This document shows, in pieces, positions 38,391 through 47,901 of a stretch of 64,000 nt of DNA. How positions within the stretch are numbered: the stretch's first letter is position 1; each line of letters starts with the position of its first letter. The translations under genes and the position numbers were made by a program. Origin of the DNA: Vibrio sonorensis (GTDB taxonomy: Bacteria; Pseudomonadota; Gammaproteobacteria; Enterobacterales; Vibrionaceae); contig NZ_LJJE01000002.1 of NCBI RefSeq assembly GCF_001854765.1, positions 124,001 through 188,000 on the forward strand, read 5' to 3'. The notes beneath the pieces are model-generated. The model searched no databases, was not told the origin of the DNA, and saw only the letters and a program-made list of their open reading frames with translations.

Positions 38391-39655
38391 TGCAAGCTCT
38401 ACTGGACTGGGTGGAAAAACGCATACCAGCGATGAATGCGTATAAAAAGCACCTTTCTGAATACCCGATGCCAAAAAACTTCAACTTCTGGTATCTGTTT
38501 GGCTCTCTAGCCATGTTGGTTCTTGTTAACCAAATCCTAACCGGTATTTGGTTAACAATGAACTACGTACCTTCTGGTGAAGGTGCATTTGCGTCTATCG
38601 AATACATCATGCGCGATGTCGAGTATGGCTGGTTGCTAAGATATATGCACTCTACCGGCGCTTCGGCATTCTTCGTTGTGGTTTACCTGCACATGTTCCG
38701 CGGTTTGATCTACGGTTCATACCAAAAACCTCGTGAACTGCTTTGGATCTTCGGTATGTTGATCTTCTTGGTATTGATGGCCGAAGCTTTTATGGGTTAC
38801 CTACTACCATGGGGGCAAATGTCCTACTGGGGTGCACAGGTAATCATCTCGCTATTTGGTGCGATTCCAGTTATCGGTGATGACCTAACACTATGGATCC
38901 GCGGTGACTACGTAATCTCCGGAGCGACGCTCAACCGTTTCTTCGCACTACACGTAATCGCTTTGCCAATCGTATTGCTACTTCTGATCGTCCTTCACGT
39001 ATTGGCGCTGCACGAAGTGGGCTCTAACAACCCCGATGGTATCGAAACTAAACTGCCAAAAGGCTCAATGGGCGACGATTACGAAACCCAGTTTAAGTTC
39101 CACGACTACTACACGAAGAAATACGACATTATCGATTCTATTCCTTTCCACCCCTATGGAACGGTGAAGGATTTAGTCGGTGTTGCCGGTTTCTTATTCT
39201 TCTTCTGTTATGTGCTGTTTTTCAACCCAGAAATGGGCGGATTCTTCCTTGAGCCACCTAACTTTGAAGCAGCTAACCCTCTGAAGACTCCAGAGCATAT
39301 CGCCCCTGTTTGGTACTTCACACCGTTCTACGCGATTTTGCGTGCGGTACCTGACAAACTGCTGGGTGTTATCGCTATGGGCGCTTCGATTGCAGTGTTG
39401 TTTGTTCTGCCTTGGCTAGATCGCTGTCGAGTACGTTCTTACCGCTACCGCAGTAAGTTCCACTTGTTCAACATCATTCAGTTTACGATTTGCTTTATCG
39501 CTTTGGGTGTTCTTGGTGCTTTGCCAGCCACTCCAGTTGCGACGCTTTTAGCGCAAATCTTTAGCTTAGGTTACTTCATGTTCTTCGTGCTGCTGTATTT
39601 CTACAGTAAGAACGAAGCGACCAAACCACTACCAGAGAGGGTGACATTCAAATGA
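38390..39655 (+). CDS. petB: Cytochrome b subunit of the bc1 complex
   Basis: 421 residues with about eight membrane helices. GWLLRYMHSTGASAFFVVVYLHMFRG and NRFFALHVIALPIVLLLLIVLHVLALHEVGSNNP carry the paired heme-ligating histidines, and the PVWYFTPFYAILRA segment lies where the quinol-site PEWY motif normally occurs. Residue pattern PVWY rather than PEWY is worth noting. It holds both b hemes and the two quinone sites. The stop overlaps petC by ATGA. Confidence 0.97.
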   Translation: MQALLDWVEKRIPAMNAYKKHLSEYPMPKNFNFWYLFGSLAMLVLVNQILTGIWLTMNYVPSGEGAFASIEYIMRDVEYGWLLRYMHSTGASAFFVVVYLHMFRGLIYGSYQKPRELLWIFGMLIFLVLMAEAFMGYLLPWGQMSYWGAQVIISLFGAIPVIGDDLTLWIRGDYVISGATLNRFFALHVIALPIVLLLLIVLHVLALHEVGSNNPDGIETKLPKGSMGDDYETQFKFHDYYTKKYDIIDSIPFHPYGTVKDLVGVAGFLFFFCYVLFFNPEMGGFFLEPPNFEAANPLKTPEHIAPVWYFTPFYAILRAVPDKLLGVIAMGASIAVLFVLPWLDRCRVRSYRYRSKFHLFNIIQFTICFIALGVLGALPATPVATLLAQIFSLGYFMFFVLLYFYSKNEATKPLPERVTFK

Positions 39656-40389
39656 AAAAATGGATAGTAATTTTGTTTGCAATGCTGCCTTCGTTGGCGA
39701 TGGCAGCGGCAGTGAACGTACCGCTAGACAAAGCGAATAACGACTTATCAGACCAAGCGTCGTTGCAAAATGGTGCCAAGCTATTTATGAACTACTGCTT
39801 TGGCTGTCACGCGACTCAATATCAGCGTTACGAGCGAGTAGCGACGGACTTAGGTATTCCTCTGGACCTGATGAAAGAGAGCTTAGTTTTTGACCCTGAA
39901 GCAAAGATCGGTGATCTTATGGTCAATGCGATCCCTCAAGAGTCAGCAGCTCAGTGGTTTGGTGCTCCGCCACCAGATCTGACTTTGGTCGCTCGTGTTC
40001 GAGGTACTGACTGGTTGTACACTTACATGCGTTCTTTCTACGCTGATCCTTCACGTCCATTTGGCGTAAATAACATTGTTTTCCCACTTGTGGGTATGCC
40101 TCATGTACTGGAAGAGCTGCAAGGTATTCCTCAGCCAGTCTACGGTACTAAGATCGTTGATGGTGAAGAGGTTCAAGTCGTAGTCGGTGTTGAGTCTGAC
40201 GGTAGCGGTGAGTTAAACAGCGAAGAGTACGACCAAGCGGTACGCGATTTAGTGAATTTCCTTGAGTACTCAGGGGACCCAGTGAAGCTAGAGCGTCACG
40301 CGTTAGGTTGGTGGGTAATGGCATTTTTGGTGTTGCTTACAATCGTATTTGTTCTGCTGAAGAAAGAATATTGGCGCGATGTGCACTAA
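39652..40389 (+). CDS. petC: Cytochrome c1 subunit of the bc1 complex
   Basis: 245 residues. Signal peptide (1-19, ending AMAAA), heme c motif CFGCH (49-53), and a C-terminal membrane anchor (GWWVMAFLVLLTIVFVLLKKEYW). GAPPPDLTLVARVRG is conserved in c1 and MPHVLEEL holds the likely distal methionine region. Transfers electrons from the Rieske protein to soluble cytochrome c. Confidence 0.96.
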   Translation: MKKWIVILFAMLPSLAMAAAVNVPLDKANNDLSDQASLQNGAKLFMNYCFGCHATQYQRYERVATDLGIPLDLMKESLVFDPEAKIGDLMVNAIPQESAAQWFGAPPPDLTLVARVRGTDWLYTYMRSFYADPSRPFGVNNIVFPLVGMPHVLEELQGIPQPVYGTKIVDGEEVQVVVGVESDGSGELNSEEYDQAVRDLVNFLEYSGDPVKLERHALGWWVMAFLVLLTIVFVLLKKEYWRDVH

Positions 40390-40485
40390 TTGTGCTATTA
40401 TGCCGTGCTAATTTCCCAATTTTGAATTGACAATGGAGGCTTAGCTCCATTGTTTTTTATATCTATAAGTGTGCTGGAGGGCTCC

Positions 40486-41121
40486 ATGGCTGTAGCTGCC
40501 AATAAACGTTCTGTGATGACTCTATTTTCAAGTGCATCCGATATGTATAGCCATCAGGTTCGTATTGTTCTGGCTGAGAAAGGGGTAAGTGTAGAAGTAG
40601 AGTTGGTAGATGAAGCAAACCTACCTGCCGAGCTTATTGAACTAAACCCATACAAATCGGTTCCAACTTTGGTTGACCGCGAATTGGCTCTGTATGATTC
40701 AAAAATCATTATGGAGTACCTAGATGAGCGTTTTCCACACCCGCCTTTAATGCCTGTATACCCAGTTGCTCGTGGTAACAGCCGTTTAATGATTTACCGT
40801 ATCGAAAGAAACTGGTATTCACTGGCTGAAAAAGTGGCGACTGCACCAGCGGAAGAAGCTGAAGCAGCTCGTAACAAGCTTCGCAATGACCTTCTGACTC
40901 TTGCTCCAGTATTTGCTGAATACGAGTACTTTATGAGCGAAGAGTTTAGCTTGATTGATTGCTACCTTGCTCCATTGTTGTGGCGTCTACCTACTCTAGG
41001 TATTGAACTTGTCGGCCCTGGTTCAAAAGAGCTAAAAGTTTACATGAATCGTGTATTTGAGCGTGATTCGTTCCTAGCTTCTCTAACAGAAGCAGAACGT
41101 GAAATGCGTCTGGTACGATAA
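40486..41121 (+). CDS. sspA: Stringent starvation protein A
   Basis: 211 residues from the ATG with GGAGGG directly upstream; the longer reading from 40450 lacks that signal. GST-like fold without GST activity; binds RNA polymerase and acts in stationary-phase and virulence control. MTLFSSASDMYSHQVRIVLAEKGV and VPTLVDRELALYDSKIIMEYLDERFPHPPLMP are the SspA signature. sspB follows within 10 bases. Confidence 0.96.
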   Translation: MAVAANKRSVMTLFSSASDMYSHQVRIVLAEKGVSVEVELVDEANLPAELIELNPYKSVPTLVDRELALYDSKIIMEYLDERFPHPPLMPVYPVARGNSRLMIYRIERNWYSLAEKVATAPAEEAEAARNKLRNDLLTLAPVFAEYEYFMSEEFSLIDCYLAPLLWRLPTLGIELVGPGSKELKVYMNRVFERDSFLASLTEAEREMRLVR

Positions 41122-41131
41122 CGGCGAGTTA

Positions 41132-41623
41132 ATGGATATTTCGAACATGACACCACGTCGACCGTATATGCTTCGAGCTTTTTACGATTGGCTGGTGGAC
41201 AATGATTTGACCCCTCATCTTGTTGTGGCGGCAACCTTACCGGGTGTAAGAGTGCCGATGGAGTTTGTACAAGATGGTCAAATCATTCTCAACATTGCTC
41301 CGCGTGCGGTTGGCAATCTTGAGTTAGGTAATGATGCGATTACGTTCAGTGCTCGTTTTAGCGGGCGTCCACATACAGTGATTGTTCCTATGTATGCGGT
41401 TCAAGCTATCTACGCTAGAGAAAATGGCGCGGGTACTATGTTTGAACCAGAAGACGCTTACGCGGACTCTATCGACGAGATAGAGGACGAGAATGACGTG
41501 GAAATCGAGTTTGAGACTTCACTAGGCGTGGCTGAAGAGCCGGAACTTGCTGGTAATGAAGCTCAACCCGATGATGAACCACCTAGACCGAAAGGCAGAC
41601 CAAGCCTTAGAGTCGTCAAATAG
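41132..41623 (+). CDS. sspB: ClpXP protease adaptor SspB
   Basis: 163 residues from MDISNMTPRRPYMLRAFYDWL. SspB binds ssrA-tagged proteins and delivers them to ClpXP. The folded domain (PHLVVAATLPGVRVP, GQIILNIAPRAVGNLELGND, AIYARENGAGTMFEPE) is followed by an acidic linker and the ClpX-binding tail GRPSLRVVK. The linker is rich in D and E, as in the family. Confidence 0.95.
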   Translation: MDISNMTPRRPYMLRAFYDWLVDNDLTPHLVVAATLPGVRVPMEFVQDGQIILNIAPRAVGNLELGNDAITFSARFSGRPHTVIVPMYAVQAIYARENGAGTMFEPEDAYADSIDEIEDENDVEIEFETSLGVAEEPELAGNEAQPDDEPPRPKGRPSLRVVK

Positions 41624-41624
41624 T

Positions 41625-41651
41625 AAAATAGCAGCCAATGGCTGCTATTTT
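41625..41651. terminator. Bidirectional terminator between sspB and dolP
   Basis: Stem AAAATAGCAGCC/GGCTGCTATTTT with a 3-nt loop and further T residues. Confidence 0.9.
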
Positions 41652-41669
41652 TTTGTGATTTAAAGTGCA

Positions 41670-42239
41670 CTAGTCGCCGTACTGAAAGGCTTTAACGACC
41701 TTCTTCACACCTGATATATTTCTTGCGACGTCAGTAGCAAGTTCACCGTGCTCTCTAGAAACGTAACCTAGTAGAAACACCTCTTTATCTTCGGTGATGA
41801 CTTTAACCTTAACGGTTGCCAGCTCTGAGTTAGTTAGCAGCGCGGATTTGACCTTAGTAGTGATCCAGCTGTCTTTACTCACTTCACCTAAACTTATTGG
41901 CGCTTTGATCCTCACTTGGTTGTGGATCTTGTTAACGCCATCGATTTTCCTTGCTTGTGTTTCTAGCTGGTTAAGGAGCTCTTGGGTTTGGGATTGACCC
42001 ATTAATACGACCGTTCCGTTGTAAGAGCTAGCGGTCACGCGAACTTTACCTCGATAGGGAGCTTTGTTGGTGAGTCCAGCAACTTCAAACTCGATGTTGT
42101 TGTCGTTCCAAATTTCTTTCGTGGTTCTTGGGTCAGTGACTACGTTTACTGTTGTAGCTGCCCCTGCAACAATGGCGCCAGCACAACCTGTCATGACCAG
42201 CATTGTGGTAAAGGCAAACAGGTATTTAAACAACTTCAT
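41670..42239 (-). CDS. dolP: Outer-membrane lipoprotein DolP (YraP), dual BON domains
   Basis: 189 residues. Lipobox VMTGC with Cys19 lipidated, Ala at +2, so outer-membrane sorting. Two BON domains follow (about 47-115, RVTASSYNGTVVLMGQ..., and 125-189, KVKVITEDKEVFLLGYVSREHGELA). DolP binds anionic phospholipids and supports outer-membrane integrity and BAM function. It is downstream of diaA, as in E. coli. Confidence 0.93.
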   Translation of the reverse strand: MKLFKYLFAFTTMLVMTGCAGAIVAGAATTVNVVTDPRTTKEIWNDNNIEFEVAGLTNKAPYRGKVRVTASSYNGTVVLMGQSQTQELLNQLETQARKIDGVNKIHNQVRIKAPISLGEVSKDSWITTKVKSALLTNSELATVKVKVITEDKEVFLLGYVSREHGELATDVARNISGVKKVVKAFQYGD

Positions 42240-42242
42240 CGA

Positions 42243-42832
<590 letters not shown>

Positions 42833-42835
42833 CGA

Positions 42836-43201
42836 TTATCCTTGCGTTAGTGCGTTTTTAAACCACTCTATTTGCTCACCATGCTGATGGATGGCGACCA
42901 AATCAAACCGAAGATCGCAATTATAAGCGGAAAGGCCCTGTTTCATTAACCAAAAATTCGCAGTTGCGAAGATTTTGTTCGCTTTTGCTTGAGTTACGGT
43001 ACTCGCGGCATGTCCATATTGCTTTGATGCGCGATAGCGCACCTCGATAAAAACGATGGTTTTATTGTCCTGCATAATCAGGTCAATTTCTCCACCTTTG
43101 ATGGTAAAGTTTTTTTCAATGGTTACAAGGCCGTGGCGGTGCAGGTGTTGCTCTGCCATAGCCTCGTAATATTGTCCTTTACTCCGGCTGCTTAGCGCCA
43201 T
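42836..43201 (-). CDS. yraN: UPF0102 protein YraN
   Basis: 121 residues from MALSSRSKGQYYEAMAEQHL, inside the lpoA end. The longer reading into lpoA is not needed. It has a Holliday-junction-resolvase-like nuclease fold: GGEIDLIMQD and VFIEVRYRASKQYG carry the acidic active-site residues. Function unknown. Conserved between lpoA and diaA. Confidence 0.88.
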   Translation of the reverse strand: MALSSRSKGQYYEAMAEQHLHRHGLVTIEKNFTIKGGEIDLIMQDNKTIVFIEVRYRASKQYGHAASTVTQAKANKIFATANFWLMKQGLSAYNCDLRFDLVAIHQHGEQIEWFKNALTQG

Positions 43202-44998
43202 ATTCAGACCAACTGACTTCTCGTTGCACGACGCACTGATCGTCAATACTGAGCGTACCGGTTTGCCCTTGAGTCTGATAGCCTTCAATCACTTTCATTT
43301 GCGGTAAGTGCTCCATGAGTAGATAAGCATCCATACCGAGGGCTTGCAGACGTTTTTCAGCATTCGACTTTTTAGGCCACAAATTATCCATCTGAGCTTT
43401 CAGGGCAGTATCAGTTTGAATCAAAAGCGGAATGTCGCTATAGGTAACGCCGGATAAATCCTCGTACTGTTTTCTGCCATTATTACTGCGTGAGTTAGAG
43501 AACAGCTTAGGTGGATTGGTATCCGGATTCACCGCAACTTCAATAAAGGGCTTAATCAGTGTTAACTCGGCACTGTTGGCGACGATATAAACCGCATCGA
43601 CGTCGCGGCGGCTTCTAGGCTGACTTTCTAGATCAATACCGAGAAGCGACTCCATTTGCGCGATGTGTTGTTGGCTATCTTGTAGACCAAACACGTTGTT
43701 AATGTTCTTTTGAAGTTCGCGTTTGTTGCCAAACAAATTGACCGCAACTGCGTTGTCGCTGTACTTTTTCCACTCGACTTCGAAGGCTTCAACCACTCTT
43801 TGTCCCAGTCTACCTTGCGGTGCTAGAATAAGAGGGAACTGGTAACCTTGACTAAACAGATGTTTAGCGGCTTGCGCTACTTCTTGTTCTGGTGACAGGG
43901 CTAAATAACACGTTTGCGTACCAAGGTGTATTTGATCTGGAATGTTAAGCGCTAACATGGGCACTGGAGAGCTAAACTCGCTCTGCTTTACCTGTAGAGA
44001 CTCGATGTTTTCCTTAAGTAAGGGGCCAACAACAAAGTCAACATTGCGTTCAATCAGCGTGCTTTCCAGAGTATTAATATCGAGTTGATTACTATCTATG
44101 ATGGAAAGCGTGGCATTTTCATCACGCAAATCATCGCTCATCATTGCCAGTACAAAGCCGTCACGGATCAACTGAGCTTGTTTAGCAAACTTACCGGAAA
44201 GCGGCAAAATCAGAGCCGTATTTACCGGTTTGCTGATTTCCAAATTTAAAATATCTTGGATCTCAACAGGGGTGTAAAGTGACGCCGGGTGAGATGGGTT
44301 TTCGATCAACCATTGCTCTAGCGTATTTTTGAGCTGAGGAAGAGTCGAAGCGAGTGTTCTAGTATAAACCGCTAGTTGATGCCAACCGTCGAGGACCTCT
44401 TCTTGTGGCTCGGCAGAGTATTGCGTAATTTGGAACTGGGAATACTGGCTCAGGTTTTGCCATATTCTTTGCGAGAGCTCTGGGTGTTGATCGAGAGAAG
44501 TGTATTTGTACAGCTCAGACAGTGCTCGACTTGATTCGAAGAACTGCTCCAATTGTAAAAAGGCTTCAGCTCTTAGTTCGTAGTATTCCTGCCACTGGCG
44601 CTTGTCTAATTTCCAACTGCTTCTGAAATTTAACTGTTCGATGACGGACTGGTAATCGCTTTGCATGACGGCAAGGTCTGCACGGCTCAGTTGCCACTCA
44701 GCCTGCTGGGACGTTGACAGCTTTTGACGCGAAAGGCGCTGAATCAAGAGTTCGGCTTGACCAGTATCCTTGGCTTTTAGCGCTGATTTTAACGCCATAA
44801 TGAGCCAGTCGTTTTGAATGCTACCTTGCTACTATCTGCCAACATCAAATAACTTTGAACCGACTGTGTGGGTTCGGCAGTGATATCTACCGAAGTGGCC
44901 GTTTGCTGAGTTGCGGTACATGCCGCTAGAGCCAATGCAAGTGCAACAGGAGAGAGAATGCGTGTTACACTGAGGCGCTTCTGGTTTTTAATTGCCAT
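43179..44998 (-). CDS. lpoA: Penicillin-binding protein activator LpoA, frameshifted
   Basis: 606 residues after repair. Outer-membrane lipoprotein that activates PBP1a. Lipobox LAAC puts the lipidated Cys at about 27. A helical TPR-like N-terminal region is followed by a periplasmic-binding-like C-terminal domain ([48 protein letters not shown]). Near 44826 a GG run appears one base short; the repaired text reads LADSSKGSIQNDWLIMALKSAL. Convergent or divergent neighbours match E. coli (rsmI divergent, yraN downstream). Confidence 0.9.
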
Positions 44999-45061
44999 GA
45001 GTTCTTAGATAATTCCGTGTAAAATTGTCTCTATATTAATCGTTGAAGTGATAGTAAACAA

Positions 45062-45925
45062 ATGACAGATAATAAAACTTCTCCATTCGAGATCCCAACT
45101 CTCTTTATTGTTCCAACTCCAATCGGAAATTTAGCCGATATCACTCAACGTGCCATCGAGGTTTTGAACCAAGTTGACCTAATCGCAGCGGAAGATACCC
45201 GTCATACCGGTAAACTACTATCGCACTTAAATATTCAAACCAGAACATATGCCCTTCACGATCACAATGAGCAGCAAAAAGCTCAGGTACTTGTTGACCG
45301 ATTAAAGAAAGGTGAGTCCATCGCATTAGTTTCCGACGCTGGCACGCCGCTGATCAGTGACCCAGGATACCACTTAGTGACTCAGTGTCGTCAGGCGGGT
45401 GTCAAAGTTGTTCCTTTACCGGGAGCATGTGCCGTTATTACTGCGTTAAGTGCTTCGGGCTTGCCTTCAGATCGCTTTAGCTTTGAAGGCTTCTTTCCTG
45501 CGAAAAGCAAGGGACGCAAAGATAGGCTACTAGAAATAGCAAAAGTGGAGCGCACCTGCATTTTTTATGAGTCTCCGCACCGTATTCTCGATACTCTCAC
45601 TGATATGTTGGACGTACTTGGCCCTGACCGTGAAGTGGTACTGGCGAGAGAACTAACCAAAACTTTTGAGACCATTCAGGGGCTGCCACTTGGAGAGTTA
45701 GTCGCTTGGGTTAAAGAGGACGACAATCAGCAAAGAGGGGAAATGGTGTTACTGATCCATGGTTATCGAACCGATAGCCAAGCCACAATCCCAGATGAGG
45801 TGTGTCGCGCGCTTGGTATTATGGCAAAAGAGCTCCCCCTCAAAAAAGCCGCGGCTTTATGTGCGGAGATCTACAACTTGAAAAAGAACGCGCTTTACAA
45901 GTGGGGACTTGAGAACCTTGAGTAA
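45062..45925 (+). CDS. rsmI: 16S rRNA (cytidine-1402 2'-O)-methyltransferase
   Basis: 287 residues. Tetrapyrrole-methylase fold. [18 protein letters not shown] at the start, [35 protein letters not shown] and [21 protein letters not shown] are RsmI blocks. With RsmH it modifies C1402 in the decoding centre of 16S rRNA; interestingly rsmH lies just 700 bases away here. Divergent from lpoA. Confidence 0.95.
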   Translation: MTDNKTSPFEIPTLFIVPTPIGNLADITQRAIEVLNQVDLIAAEDTRHTGKLLSHLNIQTRTYALHDHNEQQKAQVLVDRLKKGESIALVSDAGTPLISDPGYHLVTQCRQAGVKVVPLPGACAVITALSASGLPSDRFSFEGFFPAKSKGRKDRLLEIAKVERTCIFYESPHRILDTLTDMLDVLGPDREVVLARELTKTFETIQGLPLGELVAWVKEDDNQQRGEMVLLIHGYRTDSQATIPDEVCRALGIMAKELPLKKAAALCAEIYNLKKNALYKWGLENLE

Positions 45926-45983
45926 GGGATTGCTCTATTAGTAATCAATTGAACGTTATTTTATCGCGTATATCGAGAACCTC

Positions 45984-46012
45984 TAGACACACCCACTTAC
46001 TCGCTATACAAT
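45984..46012 (+). promoter_or_regulatory. Promoter of rnpB
   Basis: TAGACA (45984-45989) and TACAAT (46007-46012) separated by 17 bp, 5 of 6 matches each; the predicted start falls at the 5' end of the RNA, near 46020. Confidence 0.8.
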
Positions 46013-46019
46013 CCGCCTC

Positions 46020-46397
<378 letters not shown>

Positions 46398-46402
46398 ATT
46401 TT

Positions 46403-46440
46403 AAACCCATTGTAACTTAAGCAGTTATGATGGGTTTTTT
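46403..46440 (+). terminator. Terminator of rnpB
   Basis: Long stem: AACCCAT with ATGGGTT, extended by TGTAACT with AGTTATG through two wobble pairs, then a T run. Confidence 0.85.
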
Positions 46441-46448
46441 GCTTTTAA

Positions 46449-46479
46449 TTGACGCAAATTATTATTATCGCTCTATACT
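46449..46479 (+). promoter_or_regulatory. Putative promoter of the dcw cluster
   Basis: TTGACG (46449-46454) and TATACT (46474-46479) match 5 of 6 consensus bases each, with a 19-bp spacer, longer than ideal. It lies right after the rnpB terminator, about 150 bases before rsmH. No MraZ-type TGGG direct repeats are seen around it. Confidence 0.5.
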
Positions 46480-46497
46480 CGGTTGCCTTATGTTTGC

Positions 46498-46553
46498 GAC
46501 ACCAAGGTGACTTAAGTATAAACTTAGCGCAATATCACGAGTTGCTTGGTGTC
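46498..46553 (+). promoter_or_regulatory. Inverted repeat in the dcw leader
   Basis: GACACCAAG (46498-46506) and CTTGGTGTC (46545-46553) are perfect 9-base inverted repeats, 38 bases apart, just downstream of the putative promoter. The interior can also fold (TAAGT/ACTTA). It could be a long RNA hairpin in front of the 21-codon ORF, or a pair of protein half-sites. Function unknown. Confidence 0.5.
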
Positions 46554-46567
46554 TAGAGGTGGCGATT

Positions 46568-46633
46568 ATGCTGCAAATCAGTACACTGGTGAGTTTGAGT
46601 GAATCGCTGCGTATAAAACTGAGAGAATTATGA
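46568..46633 (+). CDS. Short ORF (21 residues) coupled to rsmH
   Basis: The ORF reads [20 protein letters not shown] followed by Leu and TGA. A strong ribosome binding site GAGGTGG lies 5 nt before its ATG, whereas rsmH itself has only a weak GAGAGA. Its stop overlaps the rsmH ATG (ATGA), so ribosomes leaving it could restart on rsmH. It stands where mraZ normally sits; a relic of the mraZ 3' end or a regulatory leader peptide are both possible. Evidence is positional only. Confidence 0.5.
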   Translation: MLQISTLVSLSESLRIKLREL

Positions 46634-47580
46634 CCGAAGCATTCCAACATATTTCAGTTCTGTTGAATGAGTCTATTGAAGGGCTCGCATTAAAACCGGA
46701 CGGCATCTACATTGACGGCACATTTGGCCGTGGTGGTCACAGTCGAGAAATCCTATCTCGACTCGGTGAAAACGGTCGCCTCTTCAGTATCGACCGCGAT
46801 CCTCAAGCCATTGAAGAAGCAAGTAAAATTGATGACCCTCGCTTTACTATTATTCACGGCCCTTTTTCTGGAATGGCGGACTATGCGCAACAGTATGGTC
46901 TAGTAGGAAAAGTGGATGGTGTGTTGCTGGATCTTGGTGTTTCTTCTCCACAGCTCGACGACGCCGATCGCGGCTTTAGCTTTATGAAAGACGGCCCGTT
47001 AGATATGCGAATGGATCCCACCAGTGGAATGCCGGTCTCTCAGTGGCTTCTTCAAGCGGATCTCGATGATATTACTTGGGTGATCCGTGAGTTTGGTGAA
47101 GATAAACACGCGAGACGAATTGCTAAAGCAATTGTTGCCCATCGCGAAGATGAAGAAAAAGAACCGTTGACTCGGACTAAGCAGTTGGCATCACTGATCT
47201 CAGATGCGGCGCCAAAGAGTTTTAAAGAGAAGAAGCATCCGGCGACACGTACGTTTCAGGCGTTTCGAATCTACATCAACAGTGAGCTGGATGAGATTGA
47301 TACGGCGCTGAAAGGGGCGGCGAGCATATTGGCACCTCAGGGGCGTCTATCGGTGATCAGCTTCCACTCTCTAGAAGATCGCATGGTTAAGCGATTTATA
47401 CGCAAAGAGAGCAAAGGTCCTCAAGTGCCTCACGGCATTCCTATGACGGAAGATCAAATCAAGGCGTTGGGCAGTGCTAACCTCAAGCCGATCGGTAAAG
47501 CGCTAAAACCGACAAAACAGGAAGTGGAAGTAAACACTCGCTCGCGTAGTTCGGTATTGCGAGTTGCAGAAAAGCTTTAG
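46630..47580 (+). CDS. rsmH: 16S rRNA (cytosine-1402 N4)-methyltransferase
   Basis: 316 residues. [32 protein letters not shown] is the SAM-binding start, and [29 protein letters not shown] the signature; [17 protein letters not shown] and [15 protein letters not shown] follow. First recognised gene of the dcw cluster. mraZ, which normally precedes it, is absent: only 232 bases lie between rnpB and rsmH. Confidence 0.97.
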   Translation: MTEAFQHISVLLNESIEGLALKPDGIYIDGTFGRGGHSREILSRLGENGRLFSIDRDPQAIEEASKIDDPRFTIIHGPFSGMADYAQQYGLVGKVDGVLLDLGVSSPQLDDADRGFSFMKDGPLDMRMDPTSGMPVSQWLLQADLDDITWVIREFGEDKHARRIAKAIVAHREDEEKEPLTRTKQLASLISDAAPKSFKEKKHPATRTFQAFRIYINSELDEIDTALKGAASILAPQGRLSVISFHSLEDRMVKRFIRKESKGPQVPHGIPMTEDQIKALGSANLKPIGKALKPTKQEVEVNTRSRSSVLRVAEKL

Positions 47581-47583
47581 ATT

Positions 47584-47901
47584 ATGGACAACACCTCGCC
47601 CAACTTAGCCAAGTTAATTGCCAAGGACCTTATCACTGTTGGTAGGGTTCCTCTTTTGATTTTGTTGTTGATTTTTATCAGCGCAATGTCTGTTGTTTTT
47701 ATGACTCATGAAACACGTAAAGAAGTGATGGCAAAGGACAGTGCGCTAAAGGAGCGCGAGAGATTAGACAATGAGTGGCGCAACTTATTGTTGGAAGAAA
47801 CTGCGTTGGCTGAGCACAGCCGAGTCCAAACACTTGCTAAGCAAGAGCTAGAAATGCAAAGGCCAGAATCAGATAAAGAAGTGGTCGTCGATCTGAGATG
47901 A
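47584..47901 (+). CDS. ftsL: Cell division protein FtsL
   Basis: 105 residues. Short cytoplasmic tail, one membrane span (VPLLILLLIFISAMSVVFM, about 22-40), then a periplasmic coiled-coil (LKERERLDNEWRNLLLEETALAEHSRVQTLAKQ). Part of the FtsQLB complex that activates FtsWI. Overlaps the ftsI start by ATGA. Confidence 0.93.
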   Translation: MDNTSPNLAKLIAKDLITVGRVPLLILLLIFISAMSVVFMTHETRKEVMAKDSALKERERLDNEWRNLLLEETALAEHSRVQTLAKQELEMQRPESDKEVVVDLR

